Shown here one piece after another: positions 7,390 to 16,789 of a DNA stretch of 64,000 bases (its first letter is position 1; every line of letters begins with the position of its first letter). Where the stretch lies: assembly GCA_902802905.1 (NCBI GenBank), contig CADCNT010000002.1:1-64000 (forward strand), read 5' to 3'. The notes under the pieces were generated by a model. It saw only the letters and a list, made by a program, of their open reading frames with translations. It was not told the origin of the DNA and made no database searches. The position numbers and the translations under genes were made by a program. The DNA is from an uncultured Erysipelotrichaceae bacterium (GTDB taxonomy: Bacteria > Bacillota_I > Bacilli_A > RFN20 > CAG-826).

Positions 7390-9391
7390 ACCCTTCAATG
7401 CTCTTCATGATCGCTGAGATCGCATAGGAGTCGCTGGCTGTGAAATCTTCTTTTCTTTTGCCTAAGCATTCAGTCCAGATTTCAATGTTGCTAACTTCGG
7501 TCCTTTTAACAGTCCCTTCTTTATGCATTTCATGACCTATATCGCCTAAGAAAGAGATTCGAGCCCCTATGTCCATCTTCCACCAGTCTTCAGGAAGAAG
7601 AGTATTAAGGTATTCTCTAACAAGGCCCTCTCTTTCGTCGTGTTCCATTGCACCATTGGTAGCTTCTTCTGCAGCTTGAGATAATTCTTCGCTATCTAAG
7701 AAAAGGTTTTCTCCTTTAGCGGCAATCTCCACTACTTCGGACCAGATTTGATCTATTATATCGGCAGTAAGCTCCCATGCTTTTTTACTACCGGTACCTG
7801 GAGTTCTGACAGGCCAGAAACGTCTGTTTCCTGTAATGTCTCTAAGAAAGCCGTCCTCAGCATTTGTTGTGGCAAAGAAGATGCATTGTCTAGGGTGAGA
7901 ATTAACTCTTCTTCCAAAGGAAGCTCTGTATTTGTCGTCCTGCCTAGAGATAAAAGCTTTAACTTTATCAATGTCGGCCTTTTTCATGCCAGCCAACTCA
8001 CCGATTTCCAAGATCCAATAACCCTGAAGCTTTTCTGCTGCGGTTTTATCGTTCATATCAGAAATGTTCAAAGAGTCCGAATACCAATCCATCCCTAGCT
8101 TTGCAATAGCTGTTGATTTGCCCACCCCTTGAGGGCCATTAAGAACCAGGATATAGTCAAACTTAATGCCTGGATTAAATACTCTTTTGTAAGCAGCGAC
8201 TAGAATTTTCCTAATCACTGCTCTAGTGTATGGAGTATCTTCGGCACCAAAATAGTCGACAAGGAAGGTTTCAACTCTTGGAGTTCCATCCCATTTAGGA
8301 AGTTTTTCAAAATAATTCCTTATTGGATGGTAGCTTCTATCATCAACGACTTTTGTTACTGCGTTGTTATAATTCTCTTTAGAGAAATTGGTATAAGTTT
8401 TGTTAATGTAGCACACAAGTTGGGCATCATCGGCATCTCTCCAGAATCTAGATTTCGCAGGCCATGCTACAGGACCTATTATTTCTATGTCTGTTGCGAG
8501 CTCGTTATAAACAATGTTTTTAAGAAGAGGATCATTGTTAAGAATTAATTCAAGGTTTTCAGTGCAATTCACTATTGCGTGAGTTTTGTCATTCTTGATA
8601 AATTCGTCCTGCCAATTCTTATATTGTTCAGGAGGGACATAACCTTTGGTTAAAATCAAACGATTATAAAAGCTGTTTAAACTCTTCCAAATCGTGTTTT
8701 TGATTTCTTCTTCTTCAAGAGGAGGTTCACATACCTTTTCATTTCTTTCTAAAATGAGAGAGTAGGCTTTATCTGTGTAACCATATCTTTTAACGACTTT
8801 TGCACCAAAGCTAGAAAGATAACCATTTCTATGGCCTTCGCCAACCTTGAATGAAGCATCTTTTTCATCATCAATCCACTTCATGAAATCATCAACATTG
8901 AAAGTACCTTCTATAATCTCAACATTTGGATTTATAGTCCCATAAAAGAACCTAGCTGCATCCACTGCATTAGAGTCAAAAAACGGGAAATAACTATTAA
9001 CCTTCAGTTTTAAGTTTTTATAAGTTTCAATATCTGCTATTTCTTTAATTGGAAAAAGGATGTGAAATTTTGGTCTTGCGGCTTTTCCGTTCTTCGGTTT
9101 GTTGTGGCTTTTTGAGTAATGAATCATCATTGTGACATTAGGAAACCATTCCTTAACCATTTCTAGGTCAACCCAAGTTGATGGATCATCAGAATGATCG
9201 TTATCACAATCAAGCATAAGGCAGTCTGAAGTAATGAAGTTTTTATTGCTTCTGGTGTTCTTTTCATATTCGGCCCCAACGTAATCGTGAGAAACAACTT
9301 CGATCAAATCTTCACGAGTTTTAATCTCTTTGAAATTTGGATAAAGCTTGTTTTGTTGTTTGCCTACAACATTGGCATAAAAACACTTCAT
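7307..9391 (-). CDS. Primase-helicase, virulence-associated E (VapE) type
   Basis: A 694-residue phage replication protein. Residues about 1-170 resemble an archaeo-eukaryotic-type primase: LMLDCDNDHSDD carries metal-binding Asp residues, and RPKFHILFP comes later. A primase C-terminal helical segment (about 175-240) links to the VapE superfamily 3-like helicase: GPQGVGKST (Walker A, near residue 405), WILEIGEL (Walker B), FISRQDDKYR and FFATTN (sensor). The start at 9391 has AGGAGG nine bases upstream. The protein probably primes and unwinds phage DNA. A cluster of repeated hexamers overlaps the 3' end of the gene. Confidence 0.9.
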   Translation of the reverse strand: MKCFYANVVGKQQNKLYPNFKEIKTREDLIEVVSHDYVGAEYEKNTRSNKNFITSDCLMLDCDNDHSDDPSTWVDLEMVKEWFPNVTMMIHYSKSHNKPKNGKAARPKFHILFPIKEIADIETYKNLKLKVNSYFPFFDSNAVDAARFFYGTINPNVEIIEGTFNVDDFMKWIDDEKDASFKVGEGHRNGYLSSFGAKVVKRYGYTDKAYSLILERNEKVCEPPLEEEEIKNTIWKSLNSFYNRLILTKGYVPPEQYKNWQDEFIKNDKTHAIVNCTENLELILNNDPLLKNIVYNELATDIEIIGPVAWPAKSRFWRDADDAQLVCYINKTYTNFSKENYNNAVTKVVDDRSYHPIRNYFEKLPKWDGTPRVETFLVDYFGAEDTPYTRAVIRKILVAAYKRVFNPGIKFDYILVLNGPQGVGKSTAIAKLGMDWYSDSLNISDMNDKTAAEKLQGYWILEIGELAGMKKADIDKVKAFISRQDDKYRASFGRRVNSHPRQCIFFATTNAEDGFLRDITGNRRFWPVRTPGTGSKKAWELTADIIDQIWSEVVEIAAKGENLFLDSEELSQAAEEATNGAMEHDEREGLVREYLNTLLPEDWWKMDIGARISFLGDIGHEMHKEGTVKRTEVSNIEIWTECLGKRKEDFTASDSYAISAIMKSIEGWTRTSERKVVPGYGRQRVYKLQSKSGS

Positions 9392-9447
9392 AACAACCAT
9401 CCTCCTTTTCTTTATTAATTGTTTTATAAACTAGGTTCATATTGTGG

Positions 9448-11371
9448 TTACTCCTTCAAATAGAACTTGCAGCTATAGCCTTCAGCATTAAGGATTAATC
9501 CAGAAGCCCAATCAGGCAGTTTTGCCATGCTTTTCTCCACAAATTCCGGTGATTTACCGCTGAAATCCTCAATAATAAGCTCGTCATGAACGTGCATTAC
9601 TATGCGAGAATCTTTGAGAGTTCTCATGGCAAAGCAGAGAATGTCTCTAGCTGTTCCTTGACTTCTTTTGCTCGCCAATTCCTTCATAAGAAATGGATTC
9701 GTTTCCGTATTCGTTAATGATGATCTTTGGCTTAACGTATGAGAGCTTTCTACCACTTGGAAGAGTGATAAATAGCATTGAACTTTTATAGGTGAAGATA
9801 AGATTTCCGAGCTTCTTCTCACAAGAGCATTTTGTTTTTGTTCCTTCTTCAATCACATAGCGGACAGCATCGCCAACTTCCCACCAAAATTTAGTGATGT
9901 TTTTGTTAGCATTTCGCCATGATTTAACTAGAGGAACAAGCTCTTCTTCAGTGAGGCCAGAGCCTTCATCTAAAGCACCCATTGCAACTAGTGCTCCAGT
10001 GCTTCCACCATATCCAAGAGCAAGCTCGGCGATTTTACCCTTCTTTCTGAGTTCTCCATTAATGCCGTTTTTAACAACAGGAACGCCGAACATCTTACTT
10101 GCGGAAGAGCAATAAATATCTTCGTTATTTTTGAAAGCTTCTATTCTCCAAGTCTCACCTGCATACCAGGCAAGAACACGTGCTTCAATAGCAGAATAAT
10201 CGCTTACCAAGAACTGCCCATCTCCTTCTGGGATAAAAGCTGTCCTTAATAGTTGTGATAGAATATCTGGAACATCTTCATAGAGCATCTTGAGTGCTTC
10301 TACATCTTCTTTAAGAACCAGTTCTCTCACTACCGCTAAATCTGGAAGCTTGTTTTGTGGAAGATTATGAAGCTGAACGATATGGCTAGAAAAGCGGCCT
10401 GTTCTATTTGCTCCATAGAATTGGAACATTCCCCTAATTCTTCCATCACTGCAGACAGCTTCTTTCATGCGTTCATACTTCTTAATTGATGTTTTAGCGA
10501 GCATCTTTCTTAAAGCCATCGCAAGTCCAATTTCTGAATCTGCGAATTGCTTTTCTAAAGAAGTTACTGTCTTTTTGCCTAAATCTTCAGGTTCAACACC
10601 ATATTTAAGTAGCCATTGTTTAAGCTGAGCGACTGAGTTTGGATTATCTAGCTCTGTGATATCTACCATAAGCTTAGAAAGCTCTTCGTGGATCACTCCA
10701 TCGATTTTGATGGCTTTCTCTGCTAAAGCAGTATCTAAGTAAACGCCTCTATCATTGATTTCTTGATCGATGGCGTATTCTTCCCAGAGCCAGTCTGGAA
10801 GCGGATAGTTTTTAAGACGTTGTTGGATAGCAAGCTCCACTTCTACGTCTCTTTTGTTATAACGAAGAAATAAATCGCGTTTCTCTGGATGATTTTTAAA
10901 TAAGTTTTTTGTTGCGCCACCATTACTTTTGGTTGGTTTGACTGGACTACAGAAGAATTTGATAAGATCTCGTCCTTCTTCTAACTTCTGATTCTCTAGC
11001 TTGAGAACAGCTCCGACACCTTTTAGAGATAAAGGAAGTCCGAGATAGCTCGCAGCAACCATTGTGCATCGCCAACTACGAGGATTTAAGAACTTGTTCT
11101 TAGGTAGCCCAAGATATCGAGATAAGCAGACTCTTTCAAAGGAAGCATTGTAAGCATGTTTTATACAAGAATCATCATTAATAAGTCTTAAGATTTCAGA
11201 AGGAATAACTCCTCCTTCTTGTAAATTAACAACTTGAACTTCTCCTTCATTAAGAGAATAGCCGAAGCATAAGATTTCAAAACTTGGATCTTCTGAATAT
11301 CTATATGCCCCGGCTTTATTTAAGTTGACGTCTGAATAAGTCTCGATATCTATCGAAAGATGATTAATCAA
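9448..11371 (-). pseudogene. Phage family A DNA polymerase, frameshifted
   Basis: The first frame (11371-9647) has the 3'-5' exonuclease (LSIDIETYSD near the N-terminus, then AYNASFERV), palm motif A SDYSAIEARV and motif B KIAELALGYGG. It ends early at a stop just after YEGIGEQKK. The other frame (about 9659-9448) continues with QGTARDIL and motif C MHVHDELII, which supplies a catalytic Asp. Family members have roughly 15 residues (W...TYGGKLVEN-like) between KK and QGTARD, so about 47 bases appear deleted together with a +1 frame change. The polymerase is probably inactive unless the assembly is wrong. The TTG at 11371 is a guess; it overlaps the DUF2815 stop. Confidence 0.8.
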
Positions 11372-11927
11372 GGAAATCTTCGGTGTCGTCAGTTGCGAAG
11401 TCTTTTTCAGCCGAGACTTTACCACCTAAGTGGTCACCATCTGCAAGCTTGAGAACGTTATTGAGTCCAACAGCGATTCCCTTTGCACCATTTTTGTTAT
11501 AGGCATAGAAGCTGATTGAGACTTTTCCGTACATTCCTGAGTAGATTTCGCTAGGATCAAGAATTGGGTTTAAAGCGGCATCGACAATACCGACAGCACT
11601 AATGGAAGACGCATTTAAGAAATAGCTATCTTTATAGGCTGGATCGTCTGCTTTTTCAACATCTCCATCTCTTAATGGGATATGGATTGCTGAGAGAGCT
11701 GGTACTGTTTTGCCTGTGCCACGAAGCTTTGCTTCGCCTTCGTTATAGGCGGCTTCAATGGCTTTGTTGATCTTCTCTAAAGTGACAGTATCACTCTTAG
11801 GGATGATGATTGATGTTGAGTATTTTTCTTGACCACCCTCAACGGTAGCCTTCGCTTCTAAAATATTGCAATAAGAGAAACGAACTTTTCCGGTAATAAC
11901 CTTTGTTGGATTTACGACTTTTGTCAT
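11364..11927 (-). CDS. DUF2815 phage single-strand DNA-binding-like protein
   Basis: A 187-residue protein of the DUF2815 family, found beside DUF2800 and phage polymerase genes. It starts with TGKVRFSYCNILEAK, then shows STSIIIPKSD and a later MYGKVSISFYAYNKNG..AVGLNNVLKL segment, and has an acidic C-terminus (DDTEDFLD). The beta-rich fold and acidic tail are typical of single-strand DNA-binding proteins that recruit partners by their tail. Start and stop lie within a few bases of the neighbouring replication genes, which shows a single transcript. Confidence 0.85.
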   Translation of the reverse strand: MTKVVNPTKVITGKVRFSYCNILEAKATVEGGQEKYSTSIIIPKSDTVTLEKINKAIEAAYNEGEAKLRGTGKTVPALSAIHIPLRDGDVEKADDPAYKDSYFLNASSISAVGIVDAALNPILDPSEIYSGMYGKVSISFYAYNKNGAKGIAVGLNNVLKLADGDHLGGKVSAEKDFATDDTEDFLD

Positions 11928-11929
11928 AA

Positions 11930-13088
11930 TTAATTTTCTCCTTCTAAATTGTTTAGTTCTTCCGCAAAGTCAGCTGCGGCACTGTTGATTTCCTCTCTTT
12001 TATCACTGCGAGGAACGAGTGTTGGTTTGCCTTCTGGTTTAATTACATAGGGAGCCACTATCTCATTGAACTTAACTTTTCCTAATACTTTCTGGATATC
12101 GGTTAAGCTGAGAAGGGTTCTCTTGTAAGGATCAATTCCTTCGGCTTGAAGTGAAGCAACCACTGCTTCTTCATCTTTGATGACTCTGTTAGATTTACCA
12201 GCAACGAGCTTATGGTTTTTCCAGATCTTACCCTTGATTGCTTCATTAAGGGCATAGTCTTTGATTTGATTAGCCCAGCTAACGAGGGAGTCGATTCTGT
12301 CTAATACATCTTCAACTTCTTCATCAGTTAATAAAGGCGGTTCTTTTTGCTCATACTTTTCAAGTTCAAGAAGAGAATTCGACTTAGCCCTACATGTGCT
12401 ACGAATTCTACAAAAACGACAATTTTCACCTGGGTGGAATTCTCCCTTTCCTTCATAAGCATCAGCAGCGGCTGGTCTTACCACTTCTTCGGCCCATTTG
12501 AGCAACTCCTCTTTAGAGATTTCACTAGTTTGGACGTTACCCATTCTTGGTTGGAAGATGCTCATCTTTACTGTCTTAAAGTCATAAAGGCAGTCAAACA
12601 TTGATATTGCTCCTAAAGCGTACAATTTGGTTTGCGGATTCCCCTCACATTCCACTAAAACGTTCTTTCCGTATTTGAGATCAATTACGTGGATCGTGTC
12701 TTTAGATAGAATTAGGGCATCTGCGGTACCAAAACTCTCAGGAACGAATTCTGATATGTCTACCTCCTGTTCGATGAATAGAACTGCATTTTTGTCATGT
12801 TTCTCGGCTTCATTAAGCTTTTCTAAGACAAATGCGACGTAGTCATCGGTATAACCATCCATTTCAGCATTGAAGTATTCGCTTTTTCTAGGATTAAGGT
12901 CTTCCATGTTTTCTGGCCTCCAAAGCTTTTATAAGCTTCTCTTCTGATAATGCATGAGCTACGGTGCCTTCCGCTGAAGCAGTACTATCTTGATCCTCGA
13001 TAAATTCTGCTAACCTGGCGGAAGGTGTGCAAACTAGCCAAATGTGACTAGAACTTGCAGATAGAAGTGCGTGTCCTTTAGCTGCCAT
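11930..13088 (-). pseudogene. DUF2800 nuclease-like phage protein, split by a frameshift
   Basis: The N-terminal part (13088 to about 12896) reads HALLSASSSHIWLVCTPSARL..AEGTVAHALSEEKL, the normal DUF2800 start. It stops shortly after ALEARK. The C-terminal part (ATG at 12907 to 11930, 325 residues) continues with EYFNAEMDGYTDDYV, the PD-(D/E)xK-like core (GTADALI..VIDLKYGK) and a Cys cluster GENCRFCRIRSTC. Together they give about 389 residues, a full-length family member, so a single +1 frameshift near 12900 splits it. GGAGG lies nine bases before the internal ATG, so the C-terminal part might still be made. The role in phage DNA replication is unknown. Confidence 0.75.
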
Positions 13089-13380
13089 GTCTAATTTCAG
13101 CCGCTTCATCAAGGATCGCTTCCCATTCATCTGGATTAACTTCAGATAAGCGAGAGGCACCATGACGTTTAAGGATTGCTTTCACTTCTTGTGTTTTCCC
13201 ATCTCTACTTAGTTCAGCAAGAACAGTTCTTACTTCTTCTAAGGTGATAGGGACTAGCTCGCAGGCTTGTTCTGCCTTTGGCTCTTCCTCGCTATCAAGG
13301 GCTTCGATAAAGAGGTTTAATTCTTTAGCTAACTTGATCGCGAGCTCTTTAACGGTTGTGAAGTCTTTACTTTTTGCCAT
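13078..13380 (-). CDS. Small conserved phage protein upstream of DUF2800
   Basis: A 100-residue protein with an N-terminal helix and a C-terminal segment LSRDGKTQEVKAILKRHGASRLSEV. This matches a small protein always encoded ahead of DUF2800 in Firmicutes phages (sometimes mislabelled as an rRNA biogenesis protein). The ATG follows AAGGAGG, and the stop overlaps the DUF2800 start, so translation is coupled. The function is not known. Confidence 0.7.
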   Translation of the reverse strand: MAKSKDFTTVKELAIKLAKELNLFIEALDSEEEPKAEQACELVPITLEEVRTVLAELSRDGKTQEVKAILKRHGASRLSEVNPDEWEAILDEAAEIRHGS

Positions 13381-13519
13381 TTTTTCGGCCCTCCTTTTGA
13401 GTTGATACGGAGTTCCTAATGATTTGTTTCGCTCTTGAATCTGCTAAGACGGAGATTAGAGCAAGGGTATCCACCACTTGTTGGTCTTGCTTAGAGAGAG
13501 CTACTTTTGATTTGATCAT
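13367..13519 (-). CDS. Small phage protein (50 aa)
   Basis: A 50-residue basic protein, MIKSKVALSKQDQQV onwards, predicted helical. The start at 13519 has AAAGGAG nine bases upstream. Upstream in-frame codons lack a ribosome site and run into the neighbouring gene, so they are not included. The stop overlaps the next start by 14 bases. No domain is recognised. Confidence 0.5.
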   Translation of the reverse strand: MIKSKVALSKQDQQVVDTLALISVLADSRAKQIIRNSVSTQKEGRKNGKK

Positions 13520-13604
13520 TTTCGTTTTCTCCTTTGAGGATGCTTCTGTCCTCACTTTCCCCTTTCCGGAAAAAGGTGTTTTGTCCCAGAAAAAATTCAT
13601 AAAG

Positions 13605-14210
13605 TTAAAAACCTCGGCATTTTTCTTGTAAAACCTGGATGATTCGTTTGACTTCTCTATCAACTGAGCTTTTAGACATTTTTAATTCATTAGCTATATC
13701 GCGGACAGGTACGCCACGTGACCACATGTCTAAAATCGCCTGTTCCTTTTCATTTAATGAATGGATTTCAGACCACATCTTCTCTTTGCGTTCTTGATAG
13801 TAAATATCGGTAACGAAGTCCTCATCTGAAGCAGGTTCAAATTCATTTCCCTCTTCATCAGTGAGTTCTCCGAATGTTAGCGGTAATCTTTGTTGAAATT
13901 GATCATAGTCAAGCGGACTAGGATTCTTTGATAATTCTGGATCATCTGGATCATATCTAAATGGGCACTTCTCGCAGCTATGTTCGCAAACGATAAGTTT
14001 TCCTTTTTTGCCTGGTATTAGGCATTTGGTAATTTTTTCATGATATTGTTTTTCTTTATCAATGATGTCCTTAAGCTTCATTCCTAGCTCGTAGGAAACA
14101 TAAATTTTGACACCACCGGTCATTTCAAGAGGAAGATAGTAAGTTCTATCGCTACTCTTCTTGGAGTAATCAACTCCATCACATACTAAGTTAATTTTGA
14201 TCTTTGCCAT
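13605..14210 (-). CDS. Phage HTH protein with Cys-rich centre
   Basis: A 201-residue protein. Residues about 70-85 hold CEHSCEKCPF, a possible small metal site. The C-terminus (about 155-195) is a helix-turn-helix, EKEQAILDMWSRGVPVRDIA followed by MSKSSVDREVKRI, similar to sigma region 4 or LuxR-type HTHs. A GGAGAC Shine-Dalgarno precedes the ATG. It is near the start of the early operon and probably regulates transcription. I cannot assign a family with confidence. Confidence 0.6.
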   Translation of the reverse strand: MAKIKINLVCDGVDYSKKSSDRTYYLPLEMTGGVKIYVSYELGMKLKDIIDKEKQYHEKITKCLIPGKKGKLIVCEHSCEKCPFRYDPDDPELSKNPSPLDYDQFQQRLPLTFGELTDEEGNEFEPASDEDFVTDIYYQERKEKMWSEIHSLNEKEQAILDMWSRGVPVRDIANELKMSKSSVDREVKRIIQVLQEKCRGF

Positions 14211-14369
14211 GTTCTGGTCTCCTTTTTGTTCGGTTTGGAAACCAGTTCTGGCATCGAGGCAGCACTAAAAGAGCTAAATCGGAATTACAGGAATGGTTTC
14301 CTAGTAGTTCGCTTTCAGCTCTTAATTACTGATTGCTATGTTCGGCTCTGAATATTAAGAATTTGTCGA

Positions 14370-14537
14370 CTAAGACAGAGCCATTTGTTTGAGGTTTTGT
14401 TCACTATCAAGATCCACTTCGGTTAAGAACTTTTTAATTTCTGAAATAATGACACCTAATGTGCGTAACAACTTGATGCTGATTTCGACACCCTTTTGGG
14501 CATCGCTGCAGCCTTGAATAAGTTCGTTCTTTTTCAT
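14370..14537 (-). CDS. First small protein of the phage early operon (55 aa)
   Basis: A 55-residue protein beginning MKKNELIQGCSDAQK, with helix-rich amphipathic sequence. The start at 14537 follows AAAGGAGG nine bases upstream. It is the first gene after the structured leader at 14580-14726 and would be controlled by it. The next gene is 159 bases downstream. No recognised domain. Confidence 0.5.
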   Translation of the reverse strand: MKKNELIQGCSDAQKGVEISIKLLRTLGVIISEIKKFLTEVDLDSEQNLKQMALS

Positions 14538-14579
14538 GCTTCTTCGCCTCCTTTCCGTTTGCATTTGCGGCAGGGAAAC

Positions 14580-14627
14580 AAAAAAGCGCCTAACAAATAC
14601 AAACTAATAGCTGTTCATCGTTAGGCG
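14580..14627 (-). terminator. Alternative terminator/attenuator hairpin in the leader
   Basis: CGCCTAAC (plus-strand 14620-14627) pairs with GTTAGGCG (14587-14594) across a 25-base loop and is followed by the same six Us. This hairpin and the 19-bp helix share the 3' arm, so they exclude each other. That is the layout of an attenuator upstream of the gene at 14537. Confidence 0.55.
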
Positions 14628-14726
14628 TTCCTTCTAGGCTATTGCCTATTCTACGTCTGTCATAAATAGTCCTTGTTCTGCCGAGCAGAAGTCTCTATCT
14701 GTAGCTTGTTTGTATTTGTTAAACGC
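14580..14726 (-). ncRNA. Structured leader RNA with closing 19-bp helix
   Basis: Minus-strand arms at 14726-14708 and 14604-14586 can pair over 19 continuous base pairs (GCGTTTAACAAATACAAAC with its partner; two G-U pairs), immediately followed by six Us at 14585-14580. Inside are two small hairpins (TTCTGC/GCAGAA and AGGC/GCCT). An alternative local hairpin uses part of the 3' arm (see the terminator entry). This is a designed-looking RNA of about 147 nt, either a stable small RNA with a terminator end or the leader of the early operon. I do not recognise a named RNA family. Confidence 0.6.
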
Positions 14727-14785
14727 TTCACTAATTGTGGATTGTCCAACAAATCGATATCATAGCTCGATTGCATTTTTTGCAT
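14660..14785 (-). CDS. Possible 41-aa leader peptide
   Basis: A short frame, MQKMQSSYDIDLLDNPQL onwards, ends TTATGA at 14660. It runs straight through the 5' arm (14708-14726) of the leader helix, so a ribosome on it would break that helix. No Shine-Dalgarno is visible, an in-frame TGA lies directly before the ATG, and the frame may be chance. It is listed because its position fits a translation-controlled attenuator. Confidence 0.25.
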   Translation of the reverse strand: MQKMQSSYDIDLLDNPQLVKRLTNTNKLQIETSARQNKDYL

Positions 14786-14975
14786 TCAAGCACCGCTATT
14801 GTATAGTATTTGTCGTGTTTTTTCTAGTTTTATCGGTTTTAAGTCATTTGAGTTTCCTCCGTTTTACCCAGACTTCGCTGAGCTTTTCTGACTACATTGT
14901 CGCCCATCGTTTTTATTAAAAATAGGGAAAACAGCACCCCTAATAACCGATAATGGGTACCCACTTTTTTGCATT
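14728..14975. other. Non-coding region between defence operon and phage leader
   Basis: About 250 bases with no convincing gene apart from the possible leader peptide. It holds an AATCGA...TCGATT inverted repeat (about 14752-14773) and a doubled TTGCATT. It should contain the early promoter of the phage operon on the minus strand, but no clean -35/-10 pair is visible. Confidence 0.35.
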
Positions 14976-15002
14976 AAAAAAAGCCAGATAAAATCTGGCT
15001 TT
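14976..15002 (-). terminator. Intrinsic terminator of the defence operon
   Basis: A perfect 10-bp stem AAAGCCAGAT/ATCTGGCTTT with a three-base loop, followed on the minus strand by seven Ts. It lies 20 bases after the ABC ATPase stop and separates the defence operon from the phage early operon. Confidence 0.9.
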
Positions 15003-15022
15003 ATGGCATCATTTTCACGAAC

Positions 15023-16789
15023 CTAATCTTGATAATTTTTCACGAAACCATAACGTCCGTTGTTAGGATCTTTCGTGAATTCTATTCTATTAACTCCTTC
15101 GTAATCTATGTCAGGAATATCGTTTTCGATTGCGATGATTTGCATGTCCCTAGCGCACTCCTTCAAATAGGTGAATAAGGCTTTCTTTATTTGATCCGGA
15201 AGCTCTTCATTTCTCTTTTCTCTTAGTGACAAGATAGGAGAATCGACTAGAAGCAATCCAGGCTTATAGTATCCTCTTTCTATCAAAACCTGCTGAAGAG
15301 CCAGTGCAAGTATCGTGTTGTAAAAACCCTTGAAGCCTTCGCCTTCATATTTCTTTTCGCTGCCGTTGATTTTAATATCAAAGTCACCATAGACGAAATC
15401 GATTTCATTTTCCCTGCCATTACATCTATCAATGCCGGCTTTCGCCTTAGTCACAAGGAAGCCAGAAAGAAGTGATTCAATGTATTCTCTAGGATTGTAT
15501 TTCGTAATTTCGACCTTTATCTTCTCGACCTTCTTATGCTCTTCGATTGCATCATTAAGGTTTTGGACGGCATTATTGTACTCAGCTTCGGAAACAACCG
15601 CGGTCTGATAGCTGTTAATCTTACTTTGAAGCTGCTTGACTAACGGCTTTAACTCATGATTGATCTCGGCATCAATAGCTTTCTTTTTGCCGACCAATTC
15701 GGAAACTTTCTCTTTTAGAGAAGCAAGCTCATCTTCGATAGCTTTTTTCGCTTCTTTCAAATCCTTTATTTGAGGTACAAGCTTCTTGAGCTCTGCTTCT
15801 GCAGCTTCTTCGCACGTCTCCTCTTCTTCTTTCTCAAGCTTGCCATTGCAGAATGGACATCTTTGAGGCTCTTCGACATCCGAGGAATGAGCCTTTCCAT
15901 CGACAATAAGCTCCATCCTTCTTAAATCCGATTCGTATTGGCTAAGGAGCGTGTTGTATTTTTCTATGAAGTTGTTAAGTTCAGCGATTCTATCGTTCAG
16001 GCCGATGATTTGGTTGGAGAGGCCTTTGCTCTCTTCGATCTTCTTGTTAAGCTCTTCATTCACTTCGTTGAGCCTTCTGATAAGCTCATCGATATCCTTT
16101 TTGAATTGCTCAGGCTCGCCAATCTTGAACCCTTCGTATGATTTCAACTTCTCAGTAAGCTTATCAACTTGCTCTTTCAGGTATTTTTCGAGCGCTTTCT
16201 TTCTGGCGGCTTTTTCAATAGGATTGCCTTCAGGATCTATGTGATTGTCCCTGGACAAAAGGTAGATTAATGCCGATTTGAACGAAGTCGCGCTTGTGTT
16301 CTGCTCTGGGGCGAGGATACTTTCTTCTTTGCTTACATCGTTTTCTTTAATTACAAAAGTATGGGAGAACGTTCTGAAAGTTAGATTGTTCTTTTCCCAA
16401 TTCTCGTTCTTAAGGATCTCCACTCTCTCGGTAAAGCCGATAAGCCTTAGCAATACATCGCTGTAGCTCATCCCATTTTCGTCTTTTTGCTTATATTCTC
16501 TGCATTCCAAACCTTGGATGTTCGTTTCTACAACCACAAGAGTCTTCTTGCCTATGGACCTAAGCAAAACAGCATATCCATCGTCGCATTCCACTCTCGC
16601 TTTGATCTCTTTTGCGTTGAAGTGCGGATTGACTTCTTTCTTTGCGCCGAAGATGAAATCGATGCAATCCAAAATGACGGACTTACCAGTATTAGATGGG
16701 CCATAAACAACGTTAAATCCATCGTCAAAGCTCACAGCAGACACTTCATCATTGTTCTGAATAAGCTGTATTTCTTTAATTCTTAACAT
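15023..16789 (-). CDS. ABC-3C system Rad50/SbcC-like ATPase
   Basis: A 588-residue SMC/Rad50-type ATPase. Walker A is GPSNTGKSV (near residue 31). A long coiled coil runs from about 190 to 430, interrupted by a zinc-hook-like CPFCNGKLE..C near residue 303. A C-terminal Walker B, GLLLVDSPIL, with D and S in the family position, is followed by IIAIEND. It is the last gene of the operon, after the ABC-3C effector and middle component, with a GAGGAGG site eight bases before the ATG. In ABC-three-component systems this subunit is thought to sense foreign nucleic acid and activate the effector. That function is family knowledge and not shown here. Confidence 0.85.
   Translation of the reverse strand: MLRIKEIQLIQNNDEVSAVSFDDGFNVVYGPSNTGKSVILDCIDFIFGAKKEVNPHFNAKEIKARVECDDGYAVLLRSIGKKTLVVVETNIQGLECREYKQKDENGMSYSDVLLRLIGFTERVEILKNENWEKNNLTFRTFSHTFVIKENDVSKEESILAPEQNTSATSFKSALIYLLSRDNHIDPEGNPIEKAARKKALEKYLKEQVDKLTEKLKSYEGFKIGEPEQFKKDIDELIRRLNEVNEELNKKIEESKGLSNQIIGLNDRIAELNNFIEKYNTLLSQYESDLRRMELIVDGKAHSSDVEEPQRCPFCNGKLEKEEEETCEEAAEAELKKLVPQIKDLKEAKKAIEDELASLKEKVSELVGKKKAIDAEINHELKPLVKQLQSKINSYQTAVVSEAEYNNAVQNLNDAIEEHKKVEKIKVEITKYNPREYIESLLSGFLVTKAKAGIDRCNGRENEIDFVYGDFDIKINGSEKKYEGEGFKGFYNTILALALQQVLIERGYYKPGLLLVDSPILSLREKRNEELPDQIKKALFTYLKECARDMQIIAIENDIPDIDYEGVNRIEFTKDPNNGRYGFVKNYQD

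Noticed and set aside
6894-7410. Plus-strand frames opposite VRR-NUC and VapE
   Set aside because: They are shadows of the repeated TTGTCC segment and known genes, with no family signal.
9448-9852. Programmed frameshift in the DNA polymerase
   Set aside because: No good slippery sequence at the junction, and conserved residues are also missing, so a deletion explains it better.
14580-14726. Retron or CRISPR-type RNA
   Set aside because: No reverse transcriptase, Cas gene or regular repeat-spacer pattern occurs in the window; inverted ends alone are not enough.
14710-14919. Plus-strand 69-codon open frame
   Set aside because: Hydrophobic, low-quality composition, no ribosome site, and opposite to the leader RNA and its promoter region.
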